DNA of 49,739 bases from an uncultured Rubrobacteraceae bacterium (GCA_902806065.1 CADCVE010000018.1:1-49739), one strand, 5' to 3'. Shown: positions 34,819 to 43,329, counted from the first letter of the stretch. Program-made: numbers and translations. The notes: generated by a model not told the origin, from the sequence alone.

Positions 34819-35234
34819 CGCTTCCTTTCGGGGTCTGCGCTGTTTAGTGCACGATCTCGTGACTGCCGGGCACGCCTCTGCTGATCCCGTAGCTTCCACT
34901 CGAACCTCTGCTATGAGCGCCTCATGCGTGAGAAGAGGAAGCTACGGAGCGTATCGAGGAAAAACAAGAGACTACGGCATAGAAAAATTGGTACCCGAAG
35001 ATCTCACTGTTCAGGATCACGGAGAGGTTCAACACGTCCCGATGGTTGCTGCAACGAAACCGACCAACCCTACTAGAACGGCCTCAGTGCGCCCGGTGGC
35101 TTTATTCTCGCGCACACTGAAGCTTCGGGTCGGGCCCGGCGGGGGCGTTGCGGCGGAGGCCGCGCTCCAGGTAGCGGGCGCGGCCTCTGTTGGTCTCGGG
35201 TACGGTGGAGAAGAAGTTTGCTACGATCCTGGCC
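34819..35234. other. Intergenic stretch with a possible eroded membrane ORF
   Basis: On the minus strand a 28-codon frame (35115-35029) encodes a short hydrophobic segment (TEAVLVGLVGFVAATIGT), and the next frame continues NLSVILNSEIFGYQFFYAVV. Together they look like a frameshifted membrane protein fragment. No ribosome site or family supports a working gene. Confidence 0.25.
35156..35187 (-). terminator. Possible hairpin after the CoA-transferase/acyl-CoA ligase operon
   Basis: 10-bp inverted repeat (35156-35165 with 35178-35187) located 48 bases past the ligase stop, GC-rich, 12-base loop, no T run. Confidence 0.35.
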
Positions 35235-36857
35235 CTATGCGAGTTGGTAGTCCTTGAACTGCTCGCGCAGTTTCAGCTTGAGGAATTTGCCGGTGGCGGT
35301 CTGCGGGAGCTCTTCGACGAACTCGTAGGCGTCGGGGAGCCAGAACTTGGCGAAGTCACCCTCCAGGTGCTGTTTGAGGTCGTCTCCGGTCGCGCTCTCG
35401 CCTTCTTTTAGGACTATGACGGCGAGGGGGCGTTCGTCCCATTTCTCGTGCGGGACGGCGATCACGGCGGCCTGGGAGACGGCCGGATGGGACATCAGGG
35501 CGTTCTCTAGCTCGACCGAGGAGATCCACTCTCCCCCCGATTTGACGAGGTCCTTGTCGCGGTCGGTGATCTTGATGAACCCGTACTGATCTATGGTGAC
35601 GATGTCGCCGGTCCTGAACCAGCCACCCTCGGAGAACTTGTCGTCGCCCTCTTCGGTGTTGAAGTAGCTCTTGATAATCGAAGGTCCCCTGACCTCCAGC
35701 TCTCCCATGGTCTCCCCGTCCCACGGCACCGGACCATCATCACCATGCGCCCTTATCTCGACGAACGGCGTCGGGTAACCTTGCTTGGCCCTGTACTCTA
35801 GCTGCTCCTCCTCGGAGAGTTCCAGTATCTCGGGTGTAACGTGGGCGACGCTGCCTATGGGAGCCATCTCGGTCATCCCCCAGGCGTGGACTACAGTAAT
35901 GCCGTGGCGCTCTTCGTAGGCTTCGATCATACCCTTGGGCGCCGCCGCCCCGCCAATGACCATGGAGCGCAAGCTAGAGAGGTCGTGCTTACCCGGCTCC
36001 TTGTCGAGCGCCTGCAGCATCGCGAGGAAGACCGTGGGCACCCCGGCAGTGAAGGTGACCTTCTCCTGCTCGTACTCCTCGATCAGGCTCTCCGGGTCGA
36101 GGTGCTGCCCCGGCAAGACCTGTTTGGACCCCGCGAGCGTAGCGGTGTACGGCAAACCCCAGGCATTGACGTGGAACATCGGCACCACCGGCAAGACACA
36201 ATCGTTGTCCGAGAGAGCGAAGGCGTTCCCCGTCGCCGACATCAGGGAGTGCAGCACGACTCCGCGGTGCGAGTACAGCGCCCCCTTGGGACGCCCCGTG
36301 GTCCCGGAGGTGTAACACAACGCCGCCGCCTGCCTCTCGTCGAGCTCCGGGTACTCGAAATCCCCCTCGTCCGCCCCTGAGAGTAGCTCCTCGTAGGAGA
36401 GCATCCCTTCCGGTACGTTCTCCCCGCTCTCGGAGACGAGGATGACGTGCTCGACATTTACCTTCTCCCGGAACTTCTCGAAGACGTCCAGGAGGACTTC
36501 GTCGATGAGCAGCGCCCTGTCCCCGGCGTGGTCCACGATATAAGCGAGGTCGTCTTCGAAGAGGCGCGGGTTGATAGTGTGCAGCACCGCCTCCGAAGAC
36601 GGGACACCGAAGTACGCCTCTAGGTGCTGGTAGTTGTTCCAGCACAGCGTCCCGACCATGTCACCGCTCTCCAGCCCCAGCCCTTTGAGTACCACGGCGA
36701 GCTTCTTGGTGCGCGAGACGAAGTCGGCGTAGGTGTAGCGGTGGAAGGTCTTGTCTGGTCTTCTCGTAACGATCTCCCGCTTGCCGTAGAGCTGATCCGC
36801 ACGCTTCAAGATAGCGGGTATCGTTAGCTGGTAGTCCTGGGTAAGTCCTTCTAACAT
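35235..36857 (-). CDS. Fatty-acid/medium-chain AMP-dependent acyl-CoA ligase
   Basis: 540 residues. P-loop LCYTSGTTGRPKGALYSHRG, VHAWGMTEMAP, FRTGDIVTIDQYGFIKITDR, and the C-terminal lysine in LPQTATGKFLKLKL. The N-terminus (YQLTIPAILKRADQLYGKRE) is typical of the actinobacterial medium/long-chain ligases. Its ATG overlaps the CoA-transferase stop by one base (TAATG), so both are made together. Confidence 0.88.
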   Translation of the reverse strand: MLEGLTQDYQLTIPAILKRADQLYGKREIVTRRPDKTFHRYTYADFVSRTKKLAVVLKGLGLESGDMVGTLCWNNYQHLEAYFGVPSSEAVLHTINPRLFEDDLAYIVDHAGDRALLIDEVLLDVFEKFREKVNVEHVILVSESGENVPEGMLSYEELLSGADEGDFEYPELDERQAAALCYTSGTTGRPKGALYSHRGVVLHSLMSATGNAFALSDNDCVLPVVPMFHVNAWGLPYTATLAGSKQVLPGQHLDPESLIEEYEQEKVTFTAGVPTVFLAMLQALDKEPGKHDLSSLRSMVIGGAAAPKGMIEAYEERHGITVVHAWGMTEMAPIGSVAHVTPEILELSEEEQLEYRAKQGYPTPFVEIRAHGDDGPVPWDGETMGELEVRGPSIIKSYFNTEEGDDKFSEGGWFRTGDIVTIDQYGFIKITDRDKDLVKSGGEWISSVELENALMSHPAVSQAAVIAVPHEKWDERPLAVIVLKEGESATGDDLKQHLEGDFAKFWLPDAYEFVEELPQTATGKFLKLKLREQFKDYQLA

Positions 36858-37750
36858 TACTCCTCCTCGTTCGAGTGTGTTCCGGGGGTACCGCCGAGTG
36901 CGGCTATGGGCAGGTCACGCTCCGCTGCCCATTCCTCCCAGTGCTTCGCTGTCTCGCGGCCGAAGATCTCTTGCAGCTCCTCCCGGCTCGGGTCTTCGAG
37001 CCCGAGCTCTCGCTGGAGCTTTTGCCAGAAGTGTTCTTCGAGGGCGGCGACGGCGATCCAGGCATCCACGGCCCGGTAGAGGTTGTAGCCGGGGAGCCCA
37101 CCTCCAAGCTCCGCTCCGGGTTGCGTGATCCCAAACCGCCACGGCTCCCCAAAGAACGCCGCCGCCTCGGAGAGCGGAACCACCGCATGGCCCGCACCGT
37201 TTCCGCCTCTACGCTCGCGCTCCAGTAGCAGGGCTAGCGCCGCCGTAACGGCCCGCTCGGCGCCGGCGAGGTCGGCGAGCAGGGTGCGTGGCATCTCCGG
37301 CGGGGAGAGCAGGCCGAAGCTTGCCATGTACGTGAGGTCGTGGCCCGGCTCGTCCTCGCGCGGGGCAGGATAACCGACTATGGCGACCCCGCGTAGGTTC
37401 GAGTACTCGCGGCGCAGATTCTCCGGGGCCAGTCCCAGCCTCGCCAGAGCGCCGGAGCGGCTGGAGGTGAGCAGGAGGTCCGCCCGAGCGAGATAGTCGT
37501 TCAACGAGGCCCGATCAGTGGGGTCCTTGAGGTCGAGCCGGACGACCTCCTGCCCGGAGGCGAGTGCCCGGTACCAGGCGGGGTTGGAGCGGGACAGGGG
37601 ATCGCCGCCCGGCGGCTCCACCTTTACGACCGAGGCCCCCAGGCTCCGCAGGCGGGCCGCCGCTGCCGGACCCGGCACGTTGACGGCAAGGGTGACGACC
37701 GTCATGCCCGCGAGCGGTCCTAGCGCGGTGCTAACGGGGGTATCGGTCAC
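36857..37750 (-). CDS. Family III CoA-transferase (CaiB/BaiF), short form
   Basis: GTG at 37750 (GGAGG 7 bases upstream; another GTG at 37753); 297 residues, shorter than the usual 380-400. The N-terminal family features are present (LAGMTVVTLAVNVPGPAAAA; SLGASVVKVEPPGGDPL; VRLDLKDP), with YMASFGLLS near the middle. The length and lack of the GGG-type loop after the central helix match the compact alpha-methylacyl-CoA racemase-like members, so racemase or CoA-transfer are both possible. Operon with the ligase. Confidence 0.8.
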   Translation of the reverse strand: MTDTPVSTALGPLAGMTVVTLAVNVPGPAAAARLRSLGASVVKVEPPGGDPLSRSNPAWYRALASGQEVVRLDLKDPTDRASLNDYLARADLLLTSSRSGALARLGLAPENLRREYSNLRGVAIVGYPAPREDEPGHDLTYMASFGLLSPPEMPRTLLADLAGAERAVTAALALLLERERRGGNGAGHAVVPLSEAAAFFGEPWRFGITQPGAELGGGLPGYNLYRAVDAWIAVAALEEHFWQKLQRELGLEDPSREELQEIFGRETAKHWEEWAAERDLPIAALGGTPGTHSNEEE

Positions 37751-37878
37751 CACACGCCTCCGGACACAGCTGCGGCCCCGAGAGGTGGGGACTTCCCGGC
37801 CTTTGCGTACACAGTAACTCCCTTTCCCTGGGACGTTGTGAGAGTTGATGTTAGCAGGCACAATGAATCTGGGTCAAG

Positions 37879-38073
37879 ATGGGAGTTCTCGTGGGAGATG
37901 CGGGCTACAAGGTGGTCGTGGTGATGTTCTTCGGGGAGAAGGAGGTTGGGCGCTTCCCGACGCGAGAACAGGCCGAGTGGCGCGCCAGGGAGATGAAAGA
38001 GTGGGCGGAGAGGAACCCGCGCGGGTATCTGCAATATCTCGTGAGGCCGGTGGATAAACCGGCCGACGGCTAG
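37879..38073 (+). CDS. Small hypothetical protein, 64 residues
   Basis: ATG at 37879; a GTG at 37891 with GGGAG 5 bases upstream may be the true start. Reads YKVVVVMFFGEKEVGRFPTR, then a charged helix (EQAEWRAREMKEWAERNPRG) and a final strand. The beta-beta-alpha-beta layout with codon use like the neighbours supports a real gene. No family recognised. Divergent from the CoA-transferase operon. Confidence 0.5.
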   Translation: MGVLVGDAGYKVVVVMFFGEKEVGRFPTREQAEWRAREMKEWAERNPRGYLQYLVRPVDKPADG

Positions 38074-38094
38074 ATCAGCGACAGAGGAGGGGTA

Positions 38095-38223
38095 ATGGCG
38101 CGGAGGTTCGGAGAGATGACGCAGCGAAGCACCCTGAGGAGTTCTTGACCGGGGATCTAACGACGAAAGATGTGAGCTACACAAGCGCTATTGAGCGGGC
38201 GAAGATTAGCCTGGCGAATACAT
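38095..38223 (+). other. Short stretch with a strong ribosome site but no clear gene
   Basis: GAGGAGGGG precedes an ATG at 38095, but the frame ends after 17 codons. The neighbouring frame continues with protein-like sequence (HPEEFLTGDLTTKDVSYTSA) to TAA at 38223. This may be a frameshifted small gene. Confidence 0.25.
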
Positions 38224-38262
38224 AAAAAAGTACGGGGTCTCTCCTCAAGGAGAGACCCCGTA
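38224..38262 (-). terminator. Intrinsic terminator of the Asp/Phe-repeat gene
   Basis: 14-bp perfect stem (38231-38244 with 38249-38262, tetraloop) followed on the minus strand by a C and six T. Confidence 0.85.
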
Positions 38263-38303
38263 TAAGATCTGCGGTCGGAGATTAAGCCGCCCGAACCCTC
38301 GTG

Positions 38304-38645
38304 TTACTCCTCGATGAAGAAGAAGCCGTCCTCGAACTCTATCTCGTCATCATCGAAGTCGATCTCACCGATGAAGAAGAAGCCGTCCTCGAAGTCGAAG
38401 TCATCATCGTCCTCGAAGTCGAAGTCATCACCGAGGAAGAAGAAGCTGTCATCGAAGTCGAAGTCATCATCGAAGTCGAAGTCATCCTCGAAGTCCCTGT
38501 CGTTCCCAACAGTGATGAAGGAGTCTACGTCCGAAACGTTCCCCTCATTGGACGACTCCTCAGCCATGGCGGGTCCGGCCGAGACCGTCAGTAGCATAGT
38601 AGCCGCCGCAAACCCTGCCAGCAAACGCGCCTTCAAATTACTCAT
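38304..38645 (-). CDS. Secreted Asp/Phe-repeat miniprotein of unknown function
   Basis: 113 residues. Signal peptide at 1-28 (RLLAGFAAATMLLTVSAGPA, then MA before EE). After a short linker, residues 51-113 contain 33 acidic residues, 20 phenylalanines and no basic residue. Three imperfect repeats of about 20 residues each end in an FFF triplet (68-70, 89-91, 108-110), as in DSFFFLGDD, DGFFFIGEI and DGFFFIEE. A perfect AGGAGG lies 6 bases before the ATG and is part of a small hairpin. A strong terminator follows. I know no matching family. Alternating D-F pairs suggest calcium-dependent assembly or amyloid-like strands (inference). Confidence 0.8.
   Translation of the reverse strand: MSNLKARLLAGFAAATMLLTVSAGPAMAEESSNEGNVSDVDSFITVGNDRDFEDDFDFDDDFDFDDSFFFLGDDFDFEDDDDFDFEDGFFFIGEIDFDDDEIEFEDGFFFIEE
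38307..38495 (-). repeat. Tandem coding repeat of the Asp/Phe protein
   Basis: Repeating GAC/GAG-TTC codons giving DFDF, FEDD and FFF units. Three units of roughly 60 bases are recognisable from the spacing of the FFF triplets (21 and 19 codons). Such DNA is prone to slippage. Confidence 0.65.
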
Positions 38646-38649
38646 CGAT

Positions 38650-38666
38650 CTACCTCCTATAGGTAG
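38650..38666 (-). promoter_or_regulatory. Hairpin over the ribosome site of the Asp/Phe-repeat gene
   Basis: On the mRNA CTACCT pairs with AGGTAG across a 5-base loop, and the Shine-Dalgarno AGGAGG is partly inside the stem. Weak (6 bp), so it could melt with temperature. Confidence 0.35.
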
Positions 38667-38887
38667 TTGCTTTTAAGACACACTAGATGATACCGCTCAG
38701 GCAGATATGTGCAATGTGAATATAGATGTAGGGTGAGGATCTTCATGGAGACTCGCATTTGTTTAGGTCGGACATCCTGCCGGACGATGCGGCGCCGAAC
38801 ACGAGGAGCGCGGCCTTCTGCGGGCCGTATATGATCTGGAAGGGTTAGGCTGGCGCTGAATGATCGCGAATCGTGTATCTTGTGCCT

Positions 38888-39220
38888 CTACTTCAGGGGA
38901 TCATGGCCCCAATTCATGAGGGAGTAGCGCCATTTGGTATCTCTTGTATCGCCCTTGGGCTCCTGGGCCTGGTGGCGGTGAACGTAGCTTACGATGTCCC
39001 TCATGTGAGAGATGTCGTCCTTGGAGTAGTCGGACTCGTCCTTTTTAAGGATCTCGACGATCCTGCGACCCGACTCATGACCTCTGGACTCGCCACCGCC
39101 GTCCTTCTGGCCGACGGACTTAGACTCGTCGGTTTTCAGCCACTCCTCCAGTTCACCGGCGCCCATATTTACCGCTTCTTGAAACTCCTCCACCACTTGC
39201 TCGTCGCTTTTCTTGGCCAT
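38888..39220 (-). CDS. DUF3140 domain protein
   Basis: 110 residues. The family signature is visible: ELEEWLKTDESKSVGQKDGG, SRGHESGRRIVEILKK, DDISHMRDIVSYVHRHQAQE and the C-terminal RYSLMNWGHDPLK. Soluble, highly charged, often found near DUF2945 proteins in actinobacteria and proteobacteria, as here. Biochemical role unknown; a DNA-associated or stress role is often assumed. Confidence 0.85.
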   Translation of the reverse strand: MAKKSDEQVVEEFQEAVNMGAGELEEWLKTDESKSVGQKDGGGESRGHESGRRIVEILKKDESDYSKDDISHMRDIVSYVHRHQAQEPKGDTRDTKWRYSLMNWGHDPLK

Positions 39221-39249
39221 GCTCCGCGAGCCTCCCTCTCGTGCTTTTG

Positions 39250-39459
39250 TTAAGCCTTCTCCAAAGCGTCGGGCTTGTGGGCAGCTTCTTTGCCGCTCTT
39301 CTCGCTCTCGACGAGGTACCGAGGGTCGTCCTCGGAGGCGGCGACCGTCTGGCCGCCAACTTCAGTGCGGGAGGTGAGCTTTTTCTTGATCTTGCCGCTG
39401 GTCTTGCCCTGCGGAGTGTTCCACTCTACTCTGTCGCCTTCTTCGAAATCCCGGGCCAT
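39250..39459 (-). CDS. DUF2945 (HVA1/Tudor-like) small protein
   Basis: 69 residues; AGGAGG lies before the ATG. The pattern FEEGDRVEWNTPQGKTSGKI, KKKLTSRTEVGGQTVAAS, DDPRYLVESEKSGKEAAHKP matches DUF2945, a small beta-barrel. 29 bases upstream of the DUF3140 gene, so one operon. Role unknown. Confidence 0.88.
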   Translation of the reverse strand: MARDFEEGDRVEWNTPQGKTSGKIKKKLTSRTEVGGQTVAASEDDPRYLVESEKSGKEAAHKPDALEKA

Positions 39460-39584
39460 CGTACGCCTCCTTTTAGGCTGGGTTTTCGGGAATCTTATTC
39501 GATTTCCCGCTGATCGAAGTAAGCGTACTCACCACATTTCGGGGAATGTCCGACGCAGGACGTGTCGGGAACATCGCGCCACAG

Positions 39585-39624
39585 CGAGAGAGGGGCCAGC
39601 CTGTGCGTACCGGCCCCTCTCTCG
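39585..39624 (-). terminator. Terminator of the LPVTG surface-protein gene
   Basis: 13-bp perfect stem (39585-39597 with 39612-39624) 15 bases past the stop of the leftward gene. Confidence 0.65.
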
Positions 39625-39638
39625 TTTGTAGAAGAAGT

Positions 39639-40598
39639 TTAGCGGTGGTTGATGCGCCGGATCAGGAGTCCTCCGACCAGTAGCAACCCGGCGGACGCGG
39701 CGAAGAGGCTGAGAGGCGCCATGCCGCCGGTGACCGGAAGGGTGCGCTCGCCGGTCTTCTCGGTGGCCTCGCGCGCGGCTTCGCTGACGGAGGCAGCGAC
39801 CTCGCCATCGGTTGCGTCTATCGAGCCGTCCCCGTTGACGTCCTCGCCGCTCTCGGGAGAGGTGGGCTCCGACGTGCCGCCGGAGCCTCCGCTACCGGAG
39901 CCGCCGTTGTTGGGGGTGGGGGTCGTGGTGTCTCCCCGGTCCCTTTTGAAGTTGATTCTGGCCTCGAAGGTCCTGTCCTCTTCGAGCGGCACCAACCCGA
40001 AGTCCCGGATCACCTCTAGGTTACCGCCGTTCTCCTGGACTATCCGAACCGACAGCGAGACCGGCTCGGCACCCGGCGGCACTGGCCTCGGCCCCGGTGG
40101 GAACCTGGGTACGGTTACGCTGCCCGTGAAGACGCCGTCGCCGTCGGGGTCCGTGAGCGGTGTACCGGGGCCTCCCTCGCCGACCGCGGAACCAAAGAAC
40201 CTCGTGCCCGCGGGCGGTGTGCCCTTGACGGTCAGCTCGAACGAGAGCGTGACCGTATCCTCGCCCGGCGGAGGACCGGGTGGATCGTCCGCTGGCGTTA
40301 CCTGAGTGACATCCACGGCGAGGGGGCCGTCCGGTGTACCGGGGCCGGGTGCCTGCGTCCCGCTAATTGTGACCCTCTCGCCCACGTAGGCTTCCAGTTC
40401 CGCGCCGGCGTCGAAGAGCTCGTAGGAGGTGTCCGACTCTTCGTCGGTTATCGCGTAGCGGGGGGTAGGGTCCGGGCTTTCTCTCGTGGACCTCTCCAGT
40501 ACCCCGGTCGCCGTGACCTGCCCTTGCGCCAGCACCGGGACCGCGGCGACTAGCAACGCCGCCAGCATCCCGATCAGGATTACCAGCCTCTTTTTCAT
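39639..40598 (-). CDS. LPxTG-type sortase-anchored surface protein (LPVTG)
   Basis: ATG at 40598 with AAGGGGGA upstream; 319 residues. Signal peptide 1-24 (KKRLVILIGMLAALLVAAVP, then VLAQ). Residues about 28-95 form an OB-like module (TATGVLERSTR; YAITDEESDTSYELFDAGAE; GERVTISG). About 110-225 is a beta-sandwich module (VTLSFELTVKGTPPAGTRFF; LTDPDGDGVFTGSVTVPRFP) shared with the two other surface proteins upstream. A Gly/Ser/Thr linker with an EF-hand-like DVNGDGSIDATDGE leads to the anchor: LPVTGG, a membrane helix and a basic end RRINHR. It sits next to the class E sortase gene. Confidence 0.85.
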   Translation of the reverse strand: MKKRLVILIGMLAALLVAAVPVLAQGQVTATGVLERSTRESPDPTPRYAITDEESDTSYELFDAGAELEAYVGERVTISGTQAPGPGTPDGPLAVDVTQVTPADDPPGPPPGEDTVTLSFELTVKGTPPAGTRFFGSAVGEGGPGTPLTDPDGDGVFTGSVTVPRFPPGPRPVPPGAEPVSLSVRIVQENGGNLEVIRDFGLVPLEEDRTFEARINFKRDRGDTTTPTPNNGGSGSGGSGGTSEPTSPESGEDVNGDGSIDATDGEVAASVSEAAREATEKTGERTLPVTGGMAPLSLFAASAGLLLVGGLLIRRINHR

Positions 40599-40708
40599 AA
40601 TTCCCCCTTTACGAAACCTAACAACTACGCGTAAATTCTCTCGTTTTTCTCCCGAGCCTGCAACCTTGAAAAGCACAACCCCAACGCTTCGACATACAAG
40701 AACATACT

Positions 40709-41275
40709 CTAGGCGAGCAGCTCTCCCCGGACGACTAGGCGGTCAGCGTAGTCCGGCAGGGTGCAGGTCTGTAGCGAGACAATACTCTTGCCGGGCACGG
40801 GGTCCAGTACTTGCGTGTCTTCCGGCCCCACAACCAGCGACTCCGTAACCCGGTAGACGTACCTGTCTCCGGCTTCGTCTTCAAGAATTATCTCGTCACC
40901 GGGTCCCAGTTCGTTCAGCCGGAAGAAGACCAGGAAGGAGTCAGTGCCGAAGAAGCCCATGCGGTGCCCCGCGAGGTACGTGTTCGCGCCGGGCTGCCAG
41001 GGGAAGCCGGTCTCGGGCAGGTGGATAGCCGAATCGTCGAGGTCCTCTTCGGAGGAAGAGTTGTGTATTTCCAGGTCTTGTATTCCGACCTCGGGTACCG
41101 TCAAGTAGAGGGTCCCGTCGGCGGGAGACTCCGCCTCTGCGGGCGAGGTCTTGGCCCCGGTCGGGATGCTGCCCGCCGTGCCACCCGGAGGACCGACGAA
41201 GAACAGGGCTACGAGCCCCAACCCCACCAGGATCATCACCGTCCCGAGCATCCTCACGAACCCTCTCAACATCAC
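40709..41275 (-). CDS. Class E sortase
   Basis: 188 residues; ATGATG after AGGAAGG. One N-terminal membrane helix (GTVMILVGLGLVALFFVG) and an extracellular catalytic domain. Triad: His104 (LAGHRMGFFGT), Cys171 (SLQTCTLPDYADR) and Arg179. Class E sortases of high-GC Gram-positives usually cut LAxTG-type signals; here the neighbours carry LPxTG forms. An LPETG string occurs inside the enzyme itself at 86-90 (HLPETGFPWQPG), just before the active-site histidine. Located between two genes for likely substrates. Confidence 0.9.
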   Translation of the reverse strand: MMLRGFVRMLGTVMILVGLGLVALFFVGPPGGTAGSIPTGAKTSPAEAESPADGTLYLTVPEVGIQDLEIHNSSSEEDLDDSAIHLPETGFPWQPGANTYLAGHRMGFFGTDSFLVFFRLNELGPGDEIILEDEAGDRYVYRVTESLVVGPEDTQVLDPVPGKSIVSLQTCTLPDYADRLVVRGELLA

Positions 41276-41321
41276 ACCTTCCTACGCTTTGCTCCGGCCT
41301 CTAGCGACGGGTGTACCTCAC

Positions 41322-41360
41322 CCGAATGCTCCCGGTGAGAAGTTCGCCGGGAGCATTCGG
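41322..41360 (-). terminator. Terminator of the LPSTG surface-protein gene
   Basis: 14-bp perfect inverted repeat (41322-41335 with 41347-41360, loop 11) located 35 bases past the stop of the leftward gene and before the sortase ATG. Confidence 0.65.
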
Positions 41361-41394
41361 TGGTCAGCTTCTTCTTCCGGCGTGTCTGCCGGTG

Positions 41395-43056
41395 CTACCT
41401 GGTAAGCCTACGTACTGTGAGACCACCGCCGATCAGGAGGATACCAGCGCCGAGCGCCGTAAGGGCCATGCCGCCGCCCGTGCTGGGGAGGAAATCCCTG
41501 ATCCCACCATCGACACTACCGGAACTATCGCTACCGGAGCCGCCGTTGCCGGAGCCAGTGCCGTTACCATCCTCGAAGGAGACGCTGGCCGAAAGGGTCG
41601 TGTCCTCTTCGAACGTGACCTCGCCGAAGTCCTTTATGGTGGTTACGGGATCTCCGGGGGAGGTGCCCACGACCTGACTCTCTCGCGTCCCCGTACCCTG
41701 CACTATCAAGGCGGGTTGCGTGTCTCCGGTGGTCACCAGGTTGGGGGGCGTGCTGCCGGTATAGACACCGTCGCCGTCCGGGTCAGATAGCTGGAATGGA
41801 GCCGGCTCGTAGCCGAGGTAGCCGAAGAAAGTCGCGTTCGTGGGAGGCTTGCCCTCGACGTTCAACTCGAACGCAACCGCGACCTTTTCTTCGCCGGGAT
41901 CTTCCGCCGCATCGACCTTGTGTACGTCGATCAAGGGCGGGCCACCCTCGACCTGCCCGGCCTCGTACCCGGGCACCAGGGCACCGTACAGGGTAACCCG
42001 CTCACCCAGGTAATCGTCGAGGTCCACGACGTTACTCCGCAGCGCATAGAAGGTGTCAGACGCATCGTCCGTGATGGCATGGGTGCCGTACTGATAAGTC
42101 GTGGCGCCCGGTTTTTCGAGCGTACCCGTCGCCTCGACGACCGTGATCTCGTTGTCGGGGTCACCGACGCGGTAGGTTGCGCTCACGGTCTCGTCCTCGG
42201 TAAACGTCCGGGTGTCGGCGGCGAAGCTTTCGACGACGCCACCGTAATCGTAGTCCACGACGGTGTACTCGTAGGAGAGGGGTTTGTTCGCCGGCACCTC
42301 GAAGGTGTCGCTGTAGGTCTCGCCGTCTTCGCAGAACGGCAGGTCGCCGAAGTCCGCGGTGGTGCAGAAGACCGGATGGGCGATGTCCTGTAGGCCCGTG
42401 CTCACGCCTATACTTCTCCCCTCGGGCACCTGGCCGTCGATGGTCAGCTCGAACGTTACCGTGACCTCATCGTCGGGGGTGCCTGGGTCAGGATCGACGG
42501 GGCCAGGGCCGCCGGGAAACGAGGCGCTGGCCGAGAAGGTCTGGTCGTTCATCGGCACCGCGCCGAAGTCCCTAATAACCTTGATCGGCGCGCCGGGGAT
42601 GCTCCCCTGGGTCCCCGTACCCTGCACTATCCGGACCCCGAACGCCAGCGGCTCCACGCCCGGCGGTACCGGCCTCGGCCCCGGCCCGAACCTGGGCGTG
42701 GTCGTCGTGCCGGTATAGACACCGTCACCGTCCGGATCCGTGAGCGGCGTGAAAGACCCGGGGCCACCCTCGCCAGTCTGCAAGTTGCCAAAGAAGGTCG
42801 CGTCTGCGGGAGGCTCGCCCTCGACGGTAAGCTCGAACGAAAGCGTGGCGGTCTCCTCGCCCGGTGGTGGCCCGGGGGGAACGTCGTCCTCCGGCTCTTC
42901 CTTGGGGGCGCTGACCTGCCTGGGGGTCCCTTCTTGCGCCGGGGAGGGAGCGTCCTTCGGTCCGGCTTCCGGGGCCGCTCCCTGAGCCAGGGCCGGGATC
43001 GCGGCCACCAACGACACCGCCAGAATCCCTACCAGTACCATTAACCTCTTCGCCAT
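41395..43056 (-). CDS. Multi-module LPxTG-type sortase-anchored surface protein (LPSTG)
   Basis: 553 residues; ATG with GGAGACGG upstream. Signal peptide 1-24. Three beta-sandwich modules: about 55-180 (ATLSFELTVEGEPPADATFF), 195-305 (VTVTFELTIDGQVPEGRSIG; two Cys, VFCTTADFGDLPFCED), and 385-495 (VAVAFELNVEGKPPTNATFF). One OB-like module lies at about 310-375 (VEATGTLEKPGATTYQYGTH; YLGERVTLYG). The recurring DPDGDGVYTG loop could bind calcium. Anchor: LPSTGGG, hydrophobic helix, RRLTR. Domain shuffling with its neighbours is obvious. Ligand unknown; carbohydrate-binding or adhesive role is inferred. Confidence 0.85.
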   Translation of the reverse strand: MAKRLMVLVGILAVSLVAAIPALAQGAAPEAGPKDAPSPAQEGTPRQVSAPKEEPEDDVPPGPPPGEETATLSFELTVEGEPPADATFFGNLQTGEGGPGSFTPLTDPDGDGVYTGTTTTPRFGPGPRPVPPGVEPLAFGVRIVQGTGTQGSIPGAPIKVIRDFGAVPMNDQTFSASASFPGGPGPVDPDPGTPDDEVTVTFELTIDGQVPEGRSIGVSTGLQDIAHPVFCTTADFGDLPFCEDGETYSDTFEVPANKPLSYEYTVVDYDYGGVVESFAADTRTFTEDETVSATYRVGDPDNEITVVEATGTLEKPGATTYQYGTHAITDDASDTFYALRSNVVDLDDYLGERVTLYGALVPGYEAGQVEGGPPLIDVHKVDAAEDPGEEKVAVAFELNVEGKPPTNATFFGYLGYEPAPFQLSDPDGDGVYTGSTPPNLVTTGDTQPALIVQGTGTRESQVVGTSPGDPVTTIKDFGEVTFEEDTTLSASVSFEDGNGTGSGNGGSGSDSSGSVDGGIRDFLPSTGGGMALTALGAGILLIGGGLTVRRLTR

Positions 43057-43131
43057 AACCGTCTCCTTCTACTTCACCTTAACAAACCTGAATAGATACT
43101 ATCGCCCTGGCCCAGGGGCTCGCATCGTCCG

Positions 43132-43164
43132 AAAGTATGATCGTGCAGCCCTAAAAGTATGATC
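43132..43164 (-). promoter_or_regulatory. Direct repeats upstream of the LPSTG gene
   Basis: Two copies of GATCATACTTT (minus strand), 22 bases apart start to start, about 75-110 bases before the start codon. One clear and one degenerate copy occur at the same place upstream of the LPRTG gene. Spacing of two helical turns suits a regulator dimer. Confidence 0.5.
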
Positions 43165-43329
43165 AACGCTCCCGAGTCACCCCCGCTTTAGTAAGCAACC
43201 TCTCTTCGATATTAATAAAAATTAAGGCGCGGAGACGACACGGTTACGGCGAGGACGTACTTCGGTAACGGTTTGGGGGCCGCAGGGCCTGAAGAGCCGG
43301 TGGCAAGTGAAGGCTGGCCGCTGCCAACG

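Noticed and set aside
35029-35115. 28-codon hydrophobic ORF on the minus strand
   Set aside because: No ribosome site, and coding-like sequence continues in another frame; more likely an eroded fragment than a microprotein.
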